From: Rhodospirillaceae bacterium
Lineage (GTDB): Bacteria; Pseudomonadota; Alphaproteobacteria; UBA828
Direction: 5' to 3'
Length of the DNA: 58,205 nucleotides
NCBI GenBank assembly: GCA_018666805.1
Contig: JABIXB010000057.1
Coordinates: 1-58,205 of the forward strand
Shown: piece after piece, positions 1-8,103 of the stretch
How positions within the stretch are numbered: position 1 is the first letter of the stretch
Layout of the letters: every line of letters begins with the position of its first letter
The notes under the pieces: generated by a model
The model's input: the letters and a program-made list of their open reading frames with translations, nothing else
Databases searched by the model: none
What the model was told of the DNA's origin: nothing
Position numbers and translations under genes: made by a program

Positions 1-2
1 AT

Positions 3-1859
3 TTTGGCGGTGATTTCTTCGGCGGCGGTTTCATTGACGACCCTTTCTACAGCGGTGGCTTCAATGAATTCGGCACATTTAGTGAATTCGGAGAGTTTGG
101 AGAGTTTGGGGAGTTTGGGGAGTTCCAAGAGTTCGGAGAGTTCGGAGAGTTTAGTGAATTCGACGAATTCAGTGGCGAGCCGGACGACTTCTTCTTCGTT
201 GAGCAGGATTTCCTGGACGAGGTCACGGCCCTCAATGTCGTCGAATTCAACGCCGACACGTCTGGCGGCGCGACAACGCTGGCAAATTTTCTTCTCGGCG
301 ACCTGACGTCCCAAGGCCTGACCCTCGAAACCGGCAGCCCGGCGCCGGCCTTCTCTGGCAATACCACAGTGGGCTCGGGCTCCGCCGGAATTTTCAACAG
401 CGTGAGTTTAGGCTCCTCCGGCTTCAATACCTTCAATGTTGCATCCGGCATCGTGTTGACCACTGGAGATGGCACGCCAAACGGCTCAAACACTCAAAAT
501 CTGGCCTCCGCCACAGCCAGCGGCACCGGCGATTCAGACCTCGACGCTTTGCTTTCCAGCACAAGCCACGGAACAACGACAACGGATTCCACTGTCCTTT
601 CGTTCACATTCACTGTGCCGGCTGGGGTCAACGCGATTATTTTTGACTACATGTACGGCACCGAAGAATTCAACACGGAAAACGAAACCGATGTGGCTGC
701 GGTGTTCGTTGACGGGACTAATTTTGCGTTCCTTGCCGATAATTCGATTTTGCATTTCGATATTGGCGCGAACGAATCCAATTTCTTCAACAATAACGGT
801 AGCTCGCTTGGTGTTGAATATGACGGAATGACGCCGGACGATGTTATCGTCGGATTGCTGAGCGGCGGCGCCACTCACACTCTTAAGGTCGCTATAGCCG
901 ATACCGTCGATTCAGCTGGCGATTCGGCGCTCTTCCTCTCCGCCTTCGCCCTCGGAAAAAGTTTTTCCTTCACCAGTGCCGGAAACGACGTTTTGGCGGG
1001 CACCACAGGTGACGATTCGGTCGATGGTGGTACCGGCAGTGACGCCATATTCGGCGCTGCCGGCAACGATACGCTCAACGGCAACGACGATAACGATGAA
1101 ATTCATGGTGGCGCCGGAAATGACCTGATCAACGGCGGTTCTGGCTTAAATGAGCTGAATGGCGGCGCGGGCACGGATACCGTGTTATATTCGGACGCTA
1201 CCAGCGCTGTCGCTGTCAGTCTTGCCATTCAGGCGGGCACCGGCGGCGGGCGGGCGGATGTCGTGAAATTTTTCGAAAATGTCACGGGTTCGAATTTCAA
1301 CGACGCCATCAGCGGCGATAGCGGCACTAATATCATTAGCGGCGGTAGCGGCGACGACACATTGGCCGGCGCCGGCGGCAACGACACAATCCAGGGCGGC
1401 AGCGGCAATGACGTCCTGAGTGGCGGCACCGGTAACGACGAGATAATCGGCGGGACCGGCAACGACAACATGTCTGGCGGCGCGGGTACGAACAAATTCT
1501 CATTCAATTCCTTGTCGGACGGCGAAAACAATGCGACCAACACAACTGATACGATCGGCAGCGGCTTCCACAATTTAATTTTGGATTTCACCTCCGGTAC
1601 GGATACATTTACCCTAAACGATGACAATTTCAGTCTCGGCACATTGGTCGCGGGCACCAATTTCTTCTCCATCGGATCGCAATTCGACGGCACCAATACT
1701 TCTGCGGGCGGTTCCACACCCTATATCGTCGTGGATAGTACAAAGACCGTCTATTTCGACCATAACGGCGCTGTCGGCCTCGTCTATACAGTCATGGCCG
1801 AAAATTCGACGGACGCTCCGGTCTTGGCCGATTTTGAGCTTGTCACCGGCGGTCTTTAG
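3..1859 (+). CDS. RTX-type secreted protein with choice-of-anchor L domain (5' end cut off)
   Basis: This is the C-terminal 618 residues of a large secreted protein. Frame 3 is open from the first base, so the ATG at 369 is internal and the real start lies outside the window. The visible order is a low-complexity x-Glu-Phe repeat (residues 21-56), a linker, a domain resembling choice-of-anchor L (about residues 200-310, with YGTEEFNTEN, VEYDGMT and KLAIAD-like KVAIADTVDSAGDSALFL), then some ten glycine/aspartate nonapeptides of the RTX type (GGXGXDXUX, about 325-500) that should bind calcium. The tail ends in ADFELVTGGL, similar to C-termini of type I secretion substrates. The ABC exporter and adaptor genes follow directly, so export to the cell surface or medium is a strong inference. 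An adhesin or surface-layer role is possible but unproven. Confidence 0.85.
   Translation, partial: FGGDFFGGGFIDDPFYSGGFNEFGTFSEFGEFGEFGEFGEFQEFGEFGEFSEFDEFSGEPDDFFFVEQDFLDEVTALNVVEFNADTSGGATTLANFLLGDLTSQGLTLETGSPAPAFSGNTTVGSGSAGIFNSVSLGSSGFNTFNVASGIVLTTGDGTPNGSNTQNLASATASGTGDSDLDALLSSTSHGTTTTDSTVLSFTFTVPAGVNAIIFDYMYGTEEFNTENETDVAAVFVDGTNFAFLADNSILHFDIGANESNFFNNNGSSLGVEYDGMTPDDVIVGLLSGGATHTLKVAIADTVDSAGDSALFLSAFALGKSFSFTSAGNDVLAGTTGDDSVDGGTGSDAIFGAAGNDTLNGNDDNDEIHGGAGNDLINGGSGLNELNGGAGTDTVLYSDATSAVAVSLAIQAGTGGGRADVVKFFENVTGSNFNDAISGDSGTNIISGGSGDDTLAGAGGNDTIQGGSGNDVLSGGTGNDEIIGGTGNDNMSGGAGTNKFSFNSLSDGENNATNTTDTIGSGFHNLILDFTSGTDTFTLNDDNFSLGTLVAGTNFFSIGSQFDGTNTSAGGSTPYIVVDSTKTVYFDHNGAVGLVYTVMAENSTDAPVLADFELVTGGL
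63..170 (+). repeat. 12 tandem 9-bp units encoding x-Glu-Phe
   Basis: Twelve consecutive in-frame 9-bp units encode the tripeptides NEF, GTF, SEF, GEF (x4), QEF, GEF (x2), SEF and DEF. The units mix GAATTC and GAGTTT/GAGTTC, so they have diverged but several neighbours are identical. The repeat lies inside the secreted RTX protein, before its folded domains. Copy number could change by slippage without shifting the frame. Confidence 0.9.
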
Positions 1860-1940
1860 GATATACGTCAAATTATAAGATAGCCGGCTTCGCCATTAAG
1901 GTTTGCCACGAACCGAAAAAAAAATTGGCCAAATATTGAA

Positions 1941-3719
1941 ATGTCGGCGCCTGATCCCCTATCTCTCGACACGGATAAACCCACCAGCCGCAAATGGCTG
2001 CGGGAGGTTATGAAGCCGGCGCGCGGTGGTTTGCGCGAAGCATTGTTCGTTTCGCTCTTTATCAACCTGTTGGCGCTCGCGGTGCCAATATTCGTTTTGC
2101 AGGTCTATACCCGGGTCGTCTTCAGCCATGGTATCAGCACCCTCTATGCCCTGTTGATCGGTGTTTTGGCGGCGCTCTTTTTCGACTTCATCATTCGCCA
2201 GGCAAGGAGCCGCATGCTGCAGCGGGTCGCGCTCCGGATCGACGTCTCGCTCGGCCGCTCGCTCTACAATAAGATTTCCGCACTACCGCTGCGCACCCTG
2301 GAAGGCCGCCCGTCGGGCTTTTGGCAAACCCTGTTCCGCGATGCGGAAATGGTGCGCAATACGTTTTCAGGTTCAACCGCCGTGCTGATAACCGACCTTC
2401 CCTTTGCCGTCATTTTTGTCGCAATCATCTACGTTATCGCGCCGCCCGTTGTCTGGGTGCTGCTGATCGCACTGCCCGTATTCGTCATCGTCTCGATCAT
2501 CTCAGGCAAGATGATGCAGAACGCCACCAAGGGCGAGCGCCAGGCCGGTATCGGGCGCGATGCGTTCCTCACGGAAATGCTGCAAGGGCGCGCCACGATC
2601 AAGGCTCTGGCGCTCGAGAAGACCATCAGGCCAGCCTGGGAGGACAAGCATGCCGACACCATCGAGCGCGCCTTGGTGCGCGGCGGACGGACGGACATGT
2701 TCAGCAACCTCGGCACGACGCTGACCATGCTGACCACCGTCGCCATGGTGACGACAGGCGCGCTGGCCATTATCGATCTCGAACTCACCATCGGCGCTTT
2801 GATTGCCTCGACCATGCTCGGCAACCGGGTTATCGGCCCGTTCAACCAGCTGGTTGGCAATTGGCGCAACTATACCAATTGTCGCCAGGCGCTGAAGCGC
2901 CTCGACGCGGTGTTCGCGCTTGACGAAGACCGTACCGAACGCAGCGTTCGCATGAAGCGCCCAGAGGGCCACCTTGCCTTTGAGGCGGTTAGTTTCGGCT
3001 ATGAAGAGGGCCGCCCGCCGGTGATCGACAATCTCTCCATGGAGGTTAAACCGCCGGGCATGCTTGGCGTCGTTGGGCGCAATGGCTGCGGCAAGACGAC
3101 GCTTCTGAAGATGGTGCAGGGCCTCTATACACCGACCAGCGGGCGGGTGTTGCTCGATGGCGGCGACATCAGCCAGTTCTCGCGCCAGGATCTCGCCAAT
3201 TGGGTTGGCTATGTGCCACAGGAGTGTTTTCTGTTCGCCGGTACGATCCGCGAAAATATCGCCATTACCAATCCTGAAGCCAGTGATGAGGAAATTATCG
3301 AAGCGGCAACGCTGGCCGGCGTGCACGACTACGTCATCGATCTGCCGGATGGCTACGACACCGAGATTGGCGAGGCCGGCTCACGCCTTTCCGGCGGACA
3401 GCGCCAGCGCATCGCCATCGCGCGTGCGCTCCTGCCCGATCCGCCAATCCTGTTGCTCGACGAAGTATCGGGTAATCTCGACATGCAGGCGGAAATTGCG
3501 CTGCGCAATACATTGAGCGAATTGGCGCGCGATCACACCATCGTCGTCGTCACCCACACGCCTGTGCTGCTACGCGCCTGCAATAATATCATGGCGCTCG
3601 ACAAAGGCCGCATCGCCATGGGCGGCCCGGCTCAGGAAATATTGCCGCGTCTGTTCGGTGGCGCGCCGCGGCCGGCGGAAGCAGCACCAGAAGCGGCACA
3701 GTTGGAGACATCCTCATGA
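1941..3719 (+). CDS. Type I secretion ABC transporter (permease-ATPase)
   Basis: The 592-residue inner-membrane exporter couples ATP hydrolysis to secretion of the RTX protein encoded just upstream. A hydrophobic membrane domain fills residues 30-310. The ATPase domain follows, with Walker A GRNGCGKTT near residue 378, signature LSGGQRQRIAIARAL near 483 and Walker B ILLLDE near 504. There is no N-terminal C39 peptidase or C39-like domain; the N-terminus is a short polar stretch, as in PrtD/LapB-like exporters for RTX cargo. It starts 81 bp after the RTX stop with no good Shine-Dalgarno sequence visible. Its last four bases overlap the adaptor gene as ATGA, so the two are translationally coupled. 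Confidence 0.93.
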   Translation: MSAPDPLSLDTDKPTSRKWLREVMKPARGGLREALFVSLFINLLALAVPIFVLQVYTRVVFSHGISTLYALLIGVLAALFFDFIIRQARSRMLQRVALRIDVSLGRSLYNKISALPLRTLEGRPSGFWQTLFRDAEMVRNTFSGSTAVLITDLPFAVIFVAIIYVIAPPVVWVLLIALPVFVIVSIISGKMMQNATKGERQAGIGRDAFLTEMLQGRATIKALALEKTIRPAWEDKHADTIERALVRGGRTDMFSNLGTTLTMLTTVAMVTTGALAIIDLELTIGALIASTMLGNRVIGPFNQLVGNWRNYTNCRQALKRLDAVFALDEDRTERSVRMKRPEGHLAFEAVSFGYEEGRPPVIDNLSMEVKPPGMLGVVGRNGCGKTTLLKMVQGLYTPTSGRVLLDGGDISQFSRQDLANWVGYVPQECFLFAGTIRENIAITNPEASDEEIIEAATLAGVHDYVIDLPDGYDTEIGEAGSRLSGGQRQRIAIARALLPDPPILLLDEVSGNLDMQAEIALRNTLSELARDHTIVVVTHTPVLLRACNNIMALDKGRIAMGGPAQEILPRLFGGAPRPAEAAPEAAQLETSS

Positions 3720-5008
3720 ACCGGCTGGATGGGCTCGAAAAAAAGGCCGGCGCCAGGGGCTGGCGCCGCACCGCCTTGCTCGTCACCCTGACGATCGCCG
3801 CTCTGATAGCCTGGGCCAACTTCGCCGAGCTGGAGGAAGTCGCGGTCGCTAGCGGCGAAGTTGTGCCGCAGGGGCAGGTCAAAGTCATTCAGCATCTCGA
3901 AGGCGGCATTATCAGCCAAATATTCGTCGCCGAAGGCGATAGTGTGGAAGCCGGCGATCTGTTGCTGCAACTCGACCGGGGAATTTCTGGGTCAAACCGC
4001 GATGAAGTGCAAATCGAACTGGACAGCCTGATATTGGCGCGGGCGCGGCTTGTCGCCGAATCCCAGGGCACCGTCCTGGTCTTTCCCGACAACGAAGCCG
4101 AGCGCCGGCCCGAGCTGGTGCAGGCGGAACGCCATACCTATGAAGGCCACAAGCTCGAACTTCAAAGCACCGTCGCCGTTTTGCATGAACAAATGCGCCA
4201 GCGCGAACTCGATGTCAGCCAGATCCGCGCCCAGCTCAATTCGACCAAGAATAATCTCGCCTTAACACTCGAGCGTTTTGTCATGTCCGAAGACCTTTTG
4301 GCCGAGGGCCTGACGCCGAAAATTGAGCATGTGCAAATCAAGCAGGAGGTCGAGAAGTTGCAGGGCGAGATGGAGGAATTGAAATCCGCCATTCCGCGCG
4401 CCGAAGCGAGCATCACCGAGGCCAAGGCGCGCCTCAATGAAGAAAAATTGCGCGCCACCCGGGTCGCGTTGGAGGAATTAAGCGATGTTCAGCGCCGCAT
4501 TGCCGGTGCGCGGGAGAAGCTCAACCGCGCCACCGACCAGGTAGTGCGAACCGAAATCTCCAGCCCCATTGCCGGCGTGGTGCAGACCATGCGCCACCAC
4601 ACCATCGGCGGCGTCGCCCGGCCGGGAGAACCGCTAATGGAGATCGTGCCAACCCAGGAACGGATGGTGGTTGAGGCAAAACTCAACCCCACCGATATCG
4701 GCTATGTCCGCGTCGGTCAGAGTTCCGTGGTCAAGGTCTCGACCTATGATTTCTCGCGCTATGGCGGCCTCGACGGCCACATCGTTTCGATTTCGCCGGA
4801 TTCGCATGTCGATTCGAACACCGGCAAAAGCTATTTCCGCGTGATCGCGGAAACCGACAAGAATTATCTTGGCGCCAATCCCGGCGAGTTGCCGATCGCG
4901 CCGGGCATGGAAGCCACACTTGATATCCACACCGGCTCCAAGACGGTGATGCAATATCTGCTGAAACCGGTGGTCAAAGTGAAATCGGAAGCCTTTCGCG
5001 AGCGCTGA
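3716..5008 (+). CDS. HlyD-family type I secretion membrane-fusion protein
   Basis: The 430-residue periplasmic adaptor links the ABC exporter to an outer-membrane channel. One N-terminal membrane helix (about residues 18-36) is followed by a lipoyl/biotinyl-like half (EGGIISQIFVAEGDSVEAGDLL), a long charged coiled coil (about 100-285) and a beta-barrel region ending in a GMEATLDIHTGSKTV-type HlyD signature. Length and order match the family. No TolC-type outer-membrane gene follows: the next gene is a metabolic aldolase. The channel must therefore be encoded elsewhere or upstream of the window. The 58-bp gap to the aldolase holds no obvious terminator. Confidence 0.93.
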   Translation: MNRLDGLEKKAGARGWRRTALLVTLTIAALIAWANFAELEEVAVASGEVVPQGQVKVIQHLEGGIISQIFVAEGDSVEAGDLLLQLDRGISGSNRDEVQIELDSLILARARLVAESQGTVLVFPDNEAERRPELVQAERHTYEGHKLELQSTVAVLHEQMRQRELDVSQIRAQLNSTKNNLALTLERFVMSEDLLAEGLTPKIEHVQIKQEVEKLQGEMEELKSAIPRAEASITEAKARLNEEKLRATRVALEELSDVQRRIAGAREKLNRATDQVVRTEISSPIAGVVQTMRHHTIGGVARPGEPLMEIVPTQERMVVEAKLNPTDIGYVRVGQSSVVKVSTYDFSRYGGLDGHIVSISPDSHVDSNTGKSYFRVIAETDKNYLGANPGELPIAPGMEATLDIHTGSKTVMQYLLKPVVKVKSEAFRER

Positions 5009-5066
5009 CAGACCCCTGCCGCCGCGCCTGAAATTATCCCCCCAAATAACCCACGGAAGAAAACGA

Positions 5067-5801
5067 ATGAGCGACGAAATTCGCCAAGCCCGCATCGACC
5101 TCGCCGCCGCCTACCGGCTGGCCTACATGCATGGCCTGAGCGAGGGCATATGCAATCACCTTACCCTCACCGTTCCCGGCCAGCCGGATAAGTTTCTCCT
5201 CATCGCGCACGGCACCCATTGGAGTCAGGTGACGGCCAGCAATCTGCTGATGGTCAGCCTCGATGGCGAGGTGCTCGAGGGCGAGGGCGTGGTCGAGGAC
5301 ACGGCCTTCTATATTCATGCGCCGATCCACCGCGCGCGGCCGGATTTGCAGTGCATCATGCACACTCACCAGACCCAGACTCTTGCCCTGGCGATGATCG
5401 AAGGTGGCGCCATTGAGCCGATCAATCAAAATGCCCTGCGCTATTATGACCGCGTCGCGCGCGACGATAATTATAACGGCCTCGCCTTCGATGACCAGGA
5501 GGGCCGGCGCCTCGCCAAATCCATGCAAGGCAAAAATATTTTAATGATGGCCAATCACGGCGTACTGATCGGCGCCTCTTCGGTCGCCCGCGCCTATGAC
5601 GAAATTTATTATTTGGAGCGTACCGCGGCGGCGCAAATCCTTGCCATGAGCACCGGCCGCCCGCTCAAACTAATTCCTGAAGAGGTCTGTAAGGAAACCG
5701 CGCGGCAAATGATGTCGGACAATATGCACCGTTTTGCCAACGATCACTTCAACGCGCTCAAGCGCGTGCTCGATCGCGAGCAACCGGACTACAAGGATTA
5801 A
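5067..5801 (+). CDS. Class II aldolase/adducin family protein
   Basis: A 244-residue soluble protein of the fuculose-phosphate aldolase/adducin-head fold, whose members use zinc to cleave or epimerise sugar phosphates or decarboxylate hydroxy-acids. The likely zinc ligands are His99 and His101 (MHTHQTQ) and His164 (ANHGVLIG), with Glu77 where the family has its catalytic acid. The start is an ATG with GGAAGA upstream. The substrate cannot be read from the sequence. Its neighbours do not form an obvious sugar pathway: the secretion locus precedes it and the next gene runs convergently. Members of this length are often annotated only as class II aldolase/adducin. Confidence 0.88.
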   Translation: MSDEIRQARIDLAAAYRLAYMHGLSEGICNHLTLTVPGQPDKFLLIAHGTHWSQVTASNLLMVSLDGEVLEGEGVVEDTAFYIHAPIHRARPDLQCIMHTHQTQTLALAMIEGGAIEPINQNALRYYDRVARDDNYNGLAFDDQEGRRLAKSMQGKNILMMANHGVLIGASSVARAYDEIYYLERTAAAQILAMSTGRPLKLIPEEVCKETARQMMSDNMHRFANDHFNALKRVLDREQPDYKD

Positions 5802-5820
5802 TTGTTCGGGAAAACGCCGC

Positions 5821-6879
5821 TCAGAAGAAAGCCACGGCACAATAGAGACCGCGTGATTTCAGGCGTTCGCAGAGTTCTTTGGCATTTTGTTCACTCGCCA
5901 GCGGGCCGGCCTGGACACGGAAAAACACGCCCATGCCGGCGCCAAAGTCAATTTCCCGGATCTGCGCGTCATAATCGCTGAGCAAATCGGGATGGCTTTT
6001 TTGCAAAATCTGCCAGCCGCGCTCGGCGCCATCTCCACTGCGGAAGGAGGCGATGTGAACGCGCACGCTCGGGCCGTCTCCGTCGACCGCCTCCGCCCGT
6101 GCAACGGCCTGCTCAGCGCCGCTCCCGTCACCCGTCGCACGGCCCTCTTCCTTATCTGCCGCCTGCTGGTTTTCAGCTTTCGAAGGCCCATCGGCGTCCT
6201 CCATGTCGCGTGAAGCAACCTGTTTAGCCGGCTTATCATTTGCGTCCGATTCCATGCCGGTTGCGTCGTTTAACACCGGGCCGGAAGCGTCGGTCATTGT
6301 TCTATTTGTGCTGACCCGAGCTTCCTGCTTCTCCGCTTCCTTGGCCGCTGCACGCAGGGTATCCGACATCAGACGCATGGATTCCGCCAGTGCCTGTAAA
6401 TTGTCGAAGACCGCGCTCATATCGCTGTATAGGGCGGAGAAATTGCGGCTGTCGACCGGCGCATTGTTACCGAACCAACTCGGCGGTGGCGCGCTGTTAT
6501 CGACCATAACCGGGCTTAAATTGAGATCCGCCAGATTCTCGCGCGCCAGGGCCATCGGCGACAAACCGCCATTCTTGCGCGCCACGATTAGAGCGGCGCG
6601 CTCAAGCCGGTTGATGCGAATGATTTCCGCGTAGGTGCGCCGCGCGAGCTCGGGCCGCCCGGTATCCTGATAAACCACGCCCAAATTCAAAAGGGCATAT
6701 TCATTGCCAGGATTATGTTCGAGCGCATCGCCAAGAAATTGTTCCGCCGTAGCGTAATCCCCCGCCTCAAGCGCATCCGCACCACGCTCGGCGAGAGACA
6801 CATCACGTGGCGTATCCACACATGCCGCAACGACCAAGGCGAGACATAAAACCGCCGCCACTTGAATGATACGCCTCAC
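5821..6879 (-). CDS. SPOR-domain lipoprotein with TPR repeats
   Basis: I start this 352-residue protein at the GTG at 6879, with GGGGAT just upstream. Upstream ATGs in the frame overlap the neighbouring gene's coding sequence. From this start there is a clean lipoprotein signal (basic start, hydrophobic run, LVVAAC lipobox, Cys about residue 20). One or two TPR-like helices follow (GDYATAEQFLGDALEHNPGN), then a helical region, a charged, low-complexity linker rich in Ala, Glu and Asp, and a C-terminal SPOR domain (from VRVHIASF to the end). SPOR domains bind glycan strands stripped of peptides at division sites, so a septal envelope role is likely. The next gene upstream also ends in SPOR, which suggests a working pair. 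Confidence 0.82.
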   Translation of the reverse strand: MRRIIQVAAVLCLALVVAACVDTPRDVSLAERGADALEAGDYATAEQFLGDALEHNPGNEYALLNLGVVYQDTGRPELARRTYAEIIRINRLERAALIVARKNGGLSPMALARENLADLNLSPVMVDNSAPPPSWFGNNAPVDSRNFSALYSDMSAVFDNLQALAESMRLMSDTLRAAAKEAEKQEARVSTNRTMTDASGPVLNDATGMESDANDKPAKQVASRDMEDADGPSKAENQQAADKEEGRATGDGSGAEQAVARAEAVDGDGPSVRVHIASFRSGDGAERGWQILQKSHPDLLSDYDAQIREIDFGAGMGVFFRVQAGPLASEQNAKELCERLKSRGLYCAVAFF

Positions 6880-6980
6880 CCTATCCCCAATTTCTTGTAT
6901 GTTTAATTTCGAAACTATCAAAATATGGTAGTCGATTCGCCGAATTAGCGCAATATTTGCCTGTCCGAAACCGACCAGAT

Positions 6981-7997
6981 TTATTTTTCGCCAGCTTCGG
7001 CAGCGCGCAGCGGAAAGCAATATTCGCCCGCCCGCCGGAGCGCCTCGCACAAGGTAACCGCGTCCGGCTCGCTCGCCAGCATTCCGGCTTCGAGACGCCA
7101 CAGAACCGCGCCGCTATCGCCGAGCTCCAAGGCGATAATCTTAGACTGCAAGCCGTCCAGCAGCTTTGGATAGCGCATCGTCATTTTCTGCCAAACCCTG
7201 CCAGCGGCTTGCTCGCGGTCGAACGTCGCAAGAAGGACGGCGTATTCCCCTTCAGGCACCTCGACCTTTAGCATCTGCTTGGATTCGGTTTCCACAGCAT
7301 CAACAGTCTCCAATGGCAGCTCGAACTGATTTTCCTCGGCTAATATATTGAGATGCTCGCCGCCATCGGCCTCGGACACCTCGGGCGGCGGTGACGCCGG
7401 CACGGTGATTGAATCGACAAACAATGATTCATCGGCGGGAAGTTCGCTTTCCGGCGCCTCCAGGGCCACACCGATCATAGCCAAATGCTGCACGGCACGG
7501 CCATAAAGCTGCGCCGCCGACCTCTGCATCCAGGCGATACCCAGCGCGCGATTTGGCGGAATGCCGGCGCCGCCGAGATAAAGTTTGGCCAAATTATATT
7601 GTGCCTGGGCGTTGCCTTTTTTGGCCGCATTTCGATACAGCTCAGCCGCCCGCCCAGGATTTCGCGCGACGCCCCGGCCATGCTCATAAAGGCTGCCCAG
7701 ACTGAGCTCGGCCTCCGTCATGCCCTGCCCGGCGGCGCGGAGATACCAGACGGATGCTTTTTCCGCGTCGGGAGGGATGCCGTGCCCGCCTTCGATCATC
7801 ATGCCAAGGCCAAACTGGGATTGCGCGTCGCCACTTTCGGCCAAAGGCTGCCAGATCTCCCGCGCGCGGCGATAGTCGCCATTGAGAAAGGCGCTAAGGC
7901 CGCTATCAAAATCGGCCGAGACAGGCGCGTTCAGGCAAAGGCCAAGCGCCCAAATAATGGAAAATAATCGGAATCTGGCGCGAGTTACGTGCCGCAT
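6981..7997 (-). CDS. Sel1-repeat and SPOR-domain periplasmic protein
   Basis: A 338-residue protein with an N-terminal signal sequence (hydrophobic residues about 10-27, likely cleaved after VSA). Three to four Sel1-like repeats follow (about residues 35-165, for example AQSQFGLGMMIEGGHGIPPD and AEAELSLGSLYEHGRGV-like units). After an acidic linker comes a C-terminal SPOR-like domain beginning GEYAVLLATF. Sel1 repeats usually mediate protein contacts and SPOR targets septal peptidoglycan, so it probably serves as a division-site scaffold. It is transcribed ahead of the lipoprotein with a similar C-terminus, 101 bp apart, and divergently from the Lon-family gene. Confidence 0.82.
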   Translation of the reverse strand: MRHVTRARFRLFSIIWALGLCLNAPVSADFDSGLSAFLNGDYRRAREIWQPLAESGDAQSQFGLGMMIEGGHGIPPDAEKASVWYLRAAGQGMTEAELSLGSLYEHGRGVARNPGRAAELYRNAAKKGNAQAQYNLAKLYLGGAGIPPNRALGIAWMQRSAAQLYGRAVQHLAMIGVALEAPESELPADESLFVDSITVPASPPPEVSEADGGEHLNILAEENQFELPLETVDAVETESKQMLKVEVPEGEYAVLLATFDREQAAGRVWQKMTMRYPKLLDGLQSKIIALELGDSGAVLWRLEAGMLASEPDAVTLCEALRRAGEYCFPLRAAEAGEK

Positions 7998-8025
7998 TGA
8001 ATCTATATATCATTATTGCCAGCCG

Positions 8026-8042
8026 CCTGCGATATCCGCAGG
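8026..8042. other. Small inverted repeat between divergent genes
   Basis: CCTGCG and CGCAGG face each other across a five-base spacer, with weaker outer pairing CCGCC/GGCGG. The site lies in the 106-bp gap between the Sel1-SPOR gene and the Lon-family gene, where both promoters must be. It may be an operator or a leader hairpin; nothing identifies a binding protein. Confidence 0.4.
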
Positions 8043-8103
8043 ATAGGCGGCGCGCAACCTCTATTGCTGCGACCAGGCGATGACGAGAAAGGGAAGATAC
8101 CAG

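Noticed and set aside
369..371. ATG as start of the RTX protein
   Set aside because: The same frame is open to the left edge and includes the regular repeat; this ATG-like position is internal.
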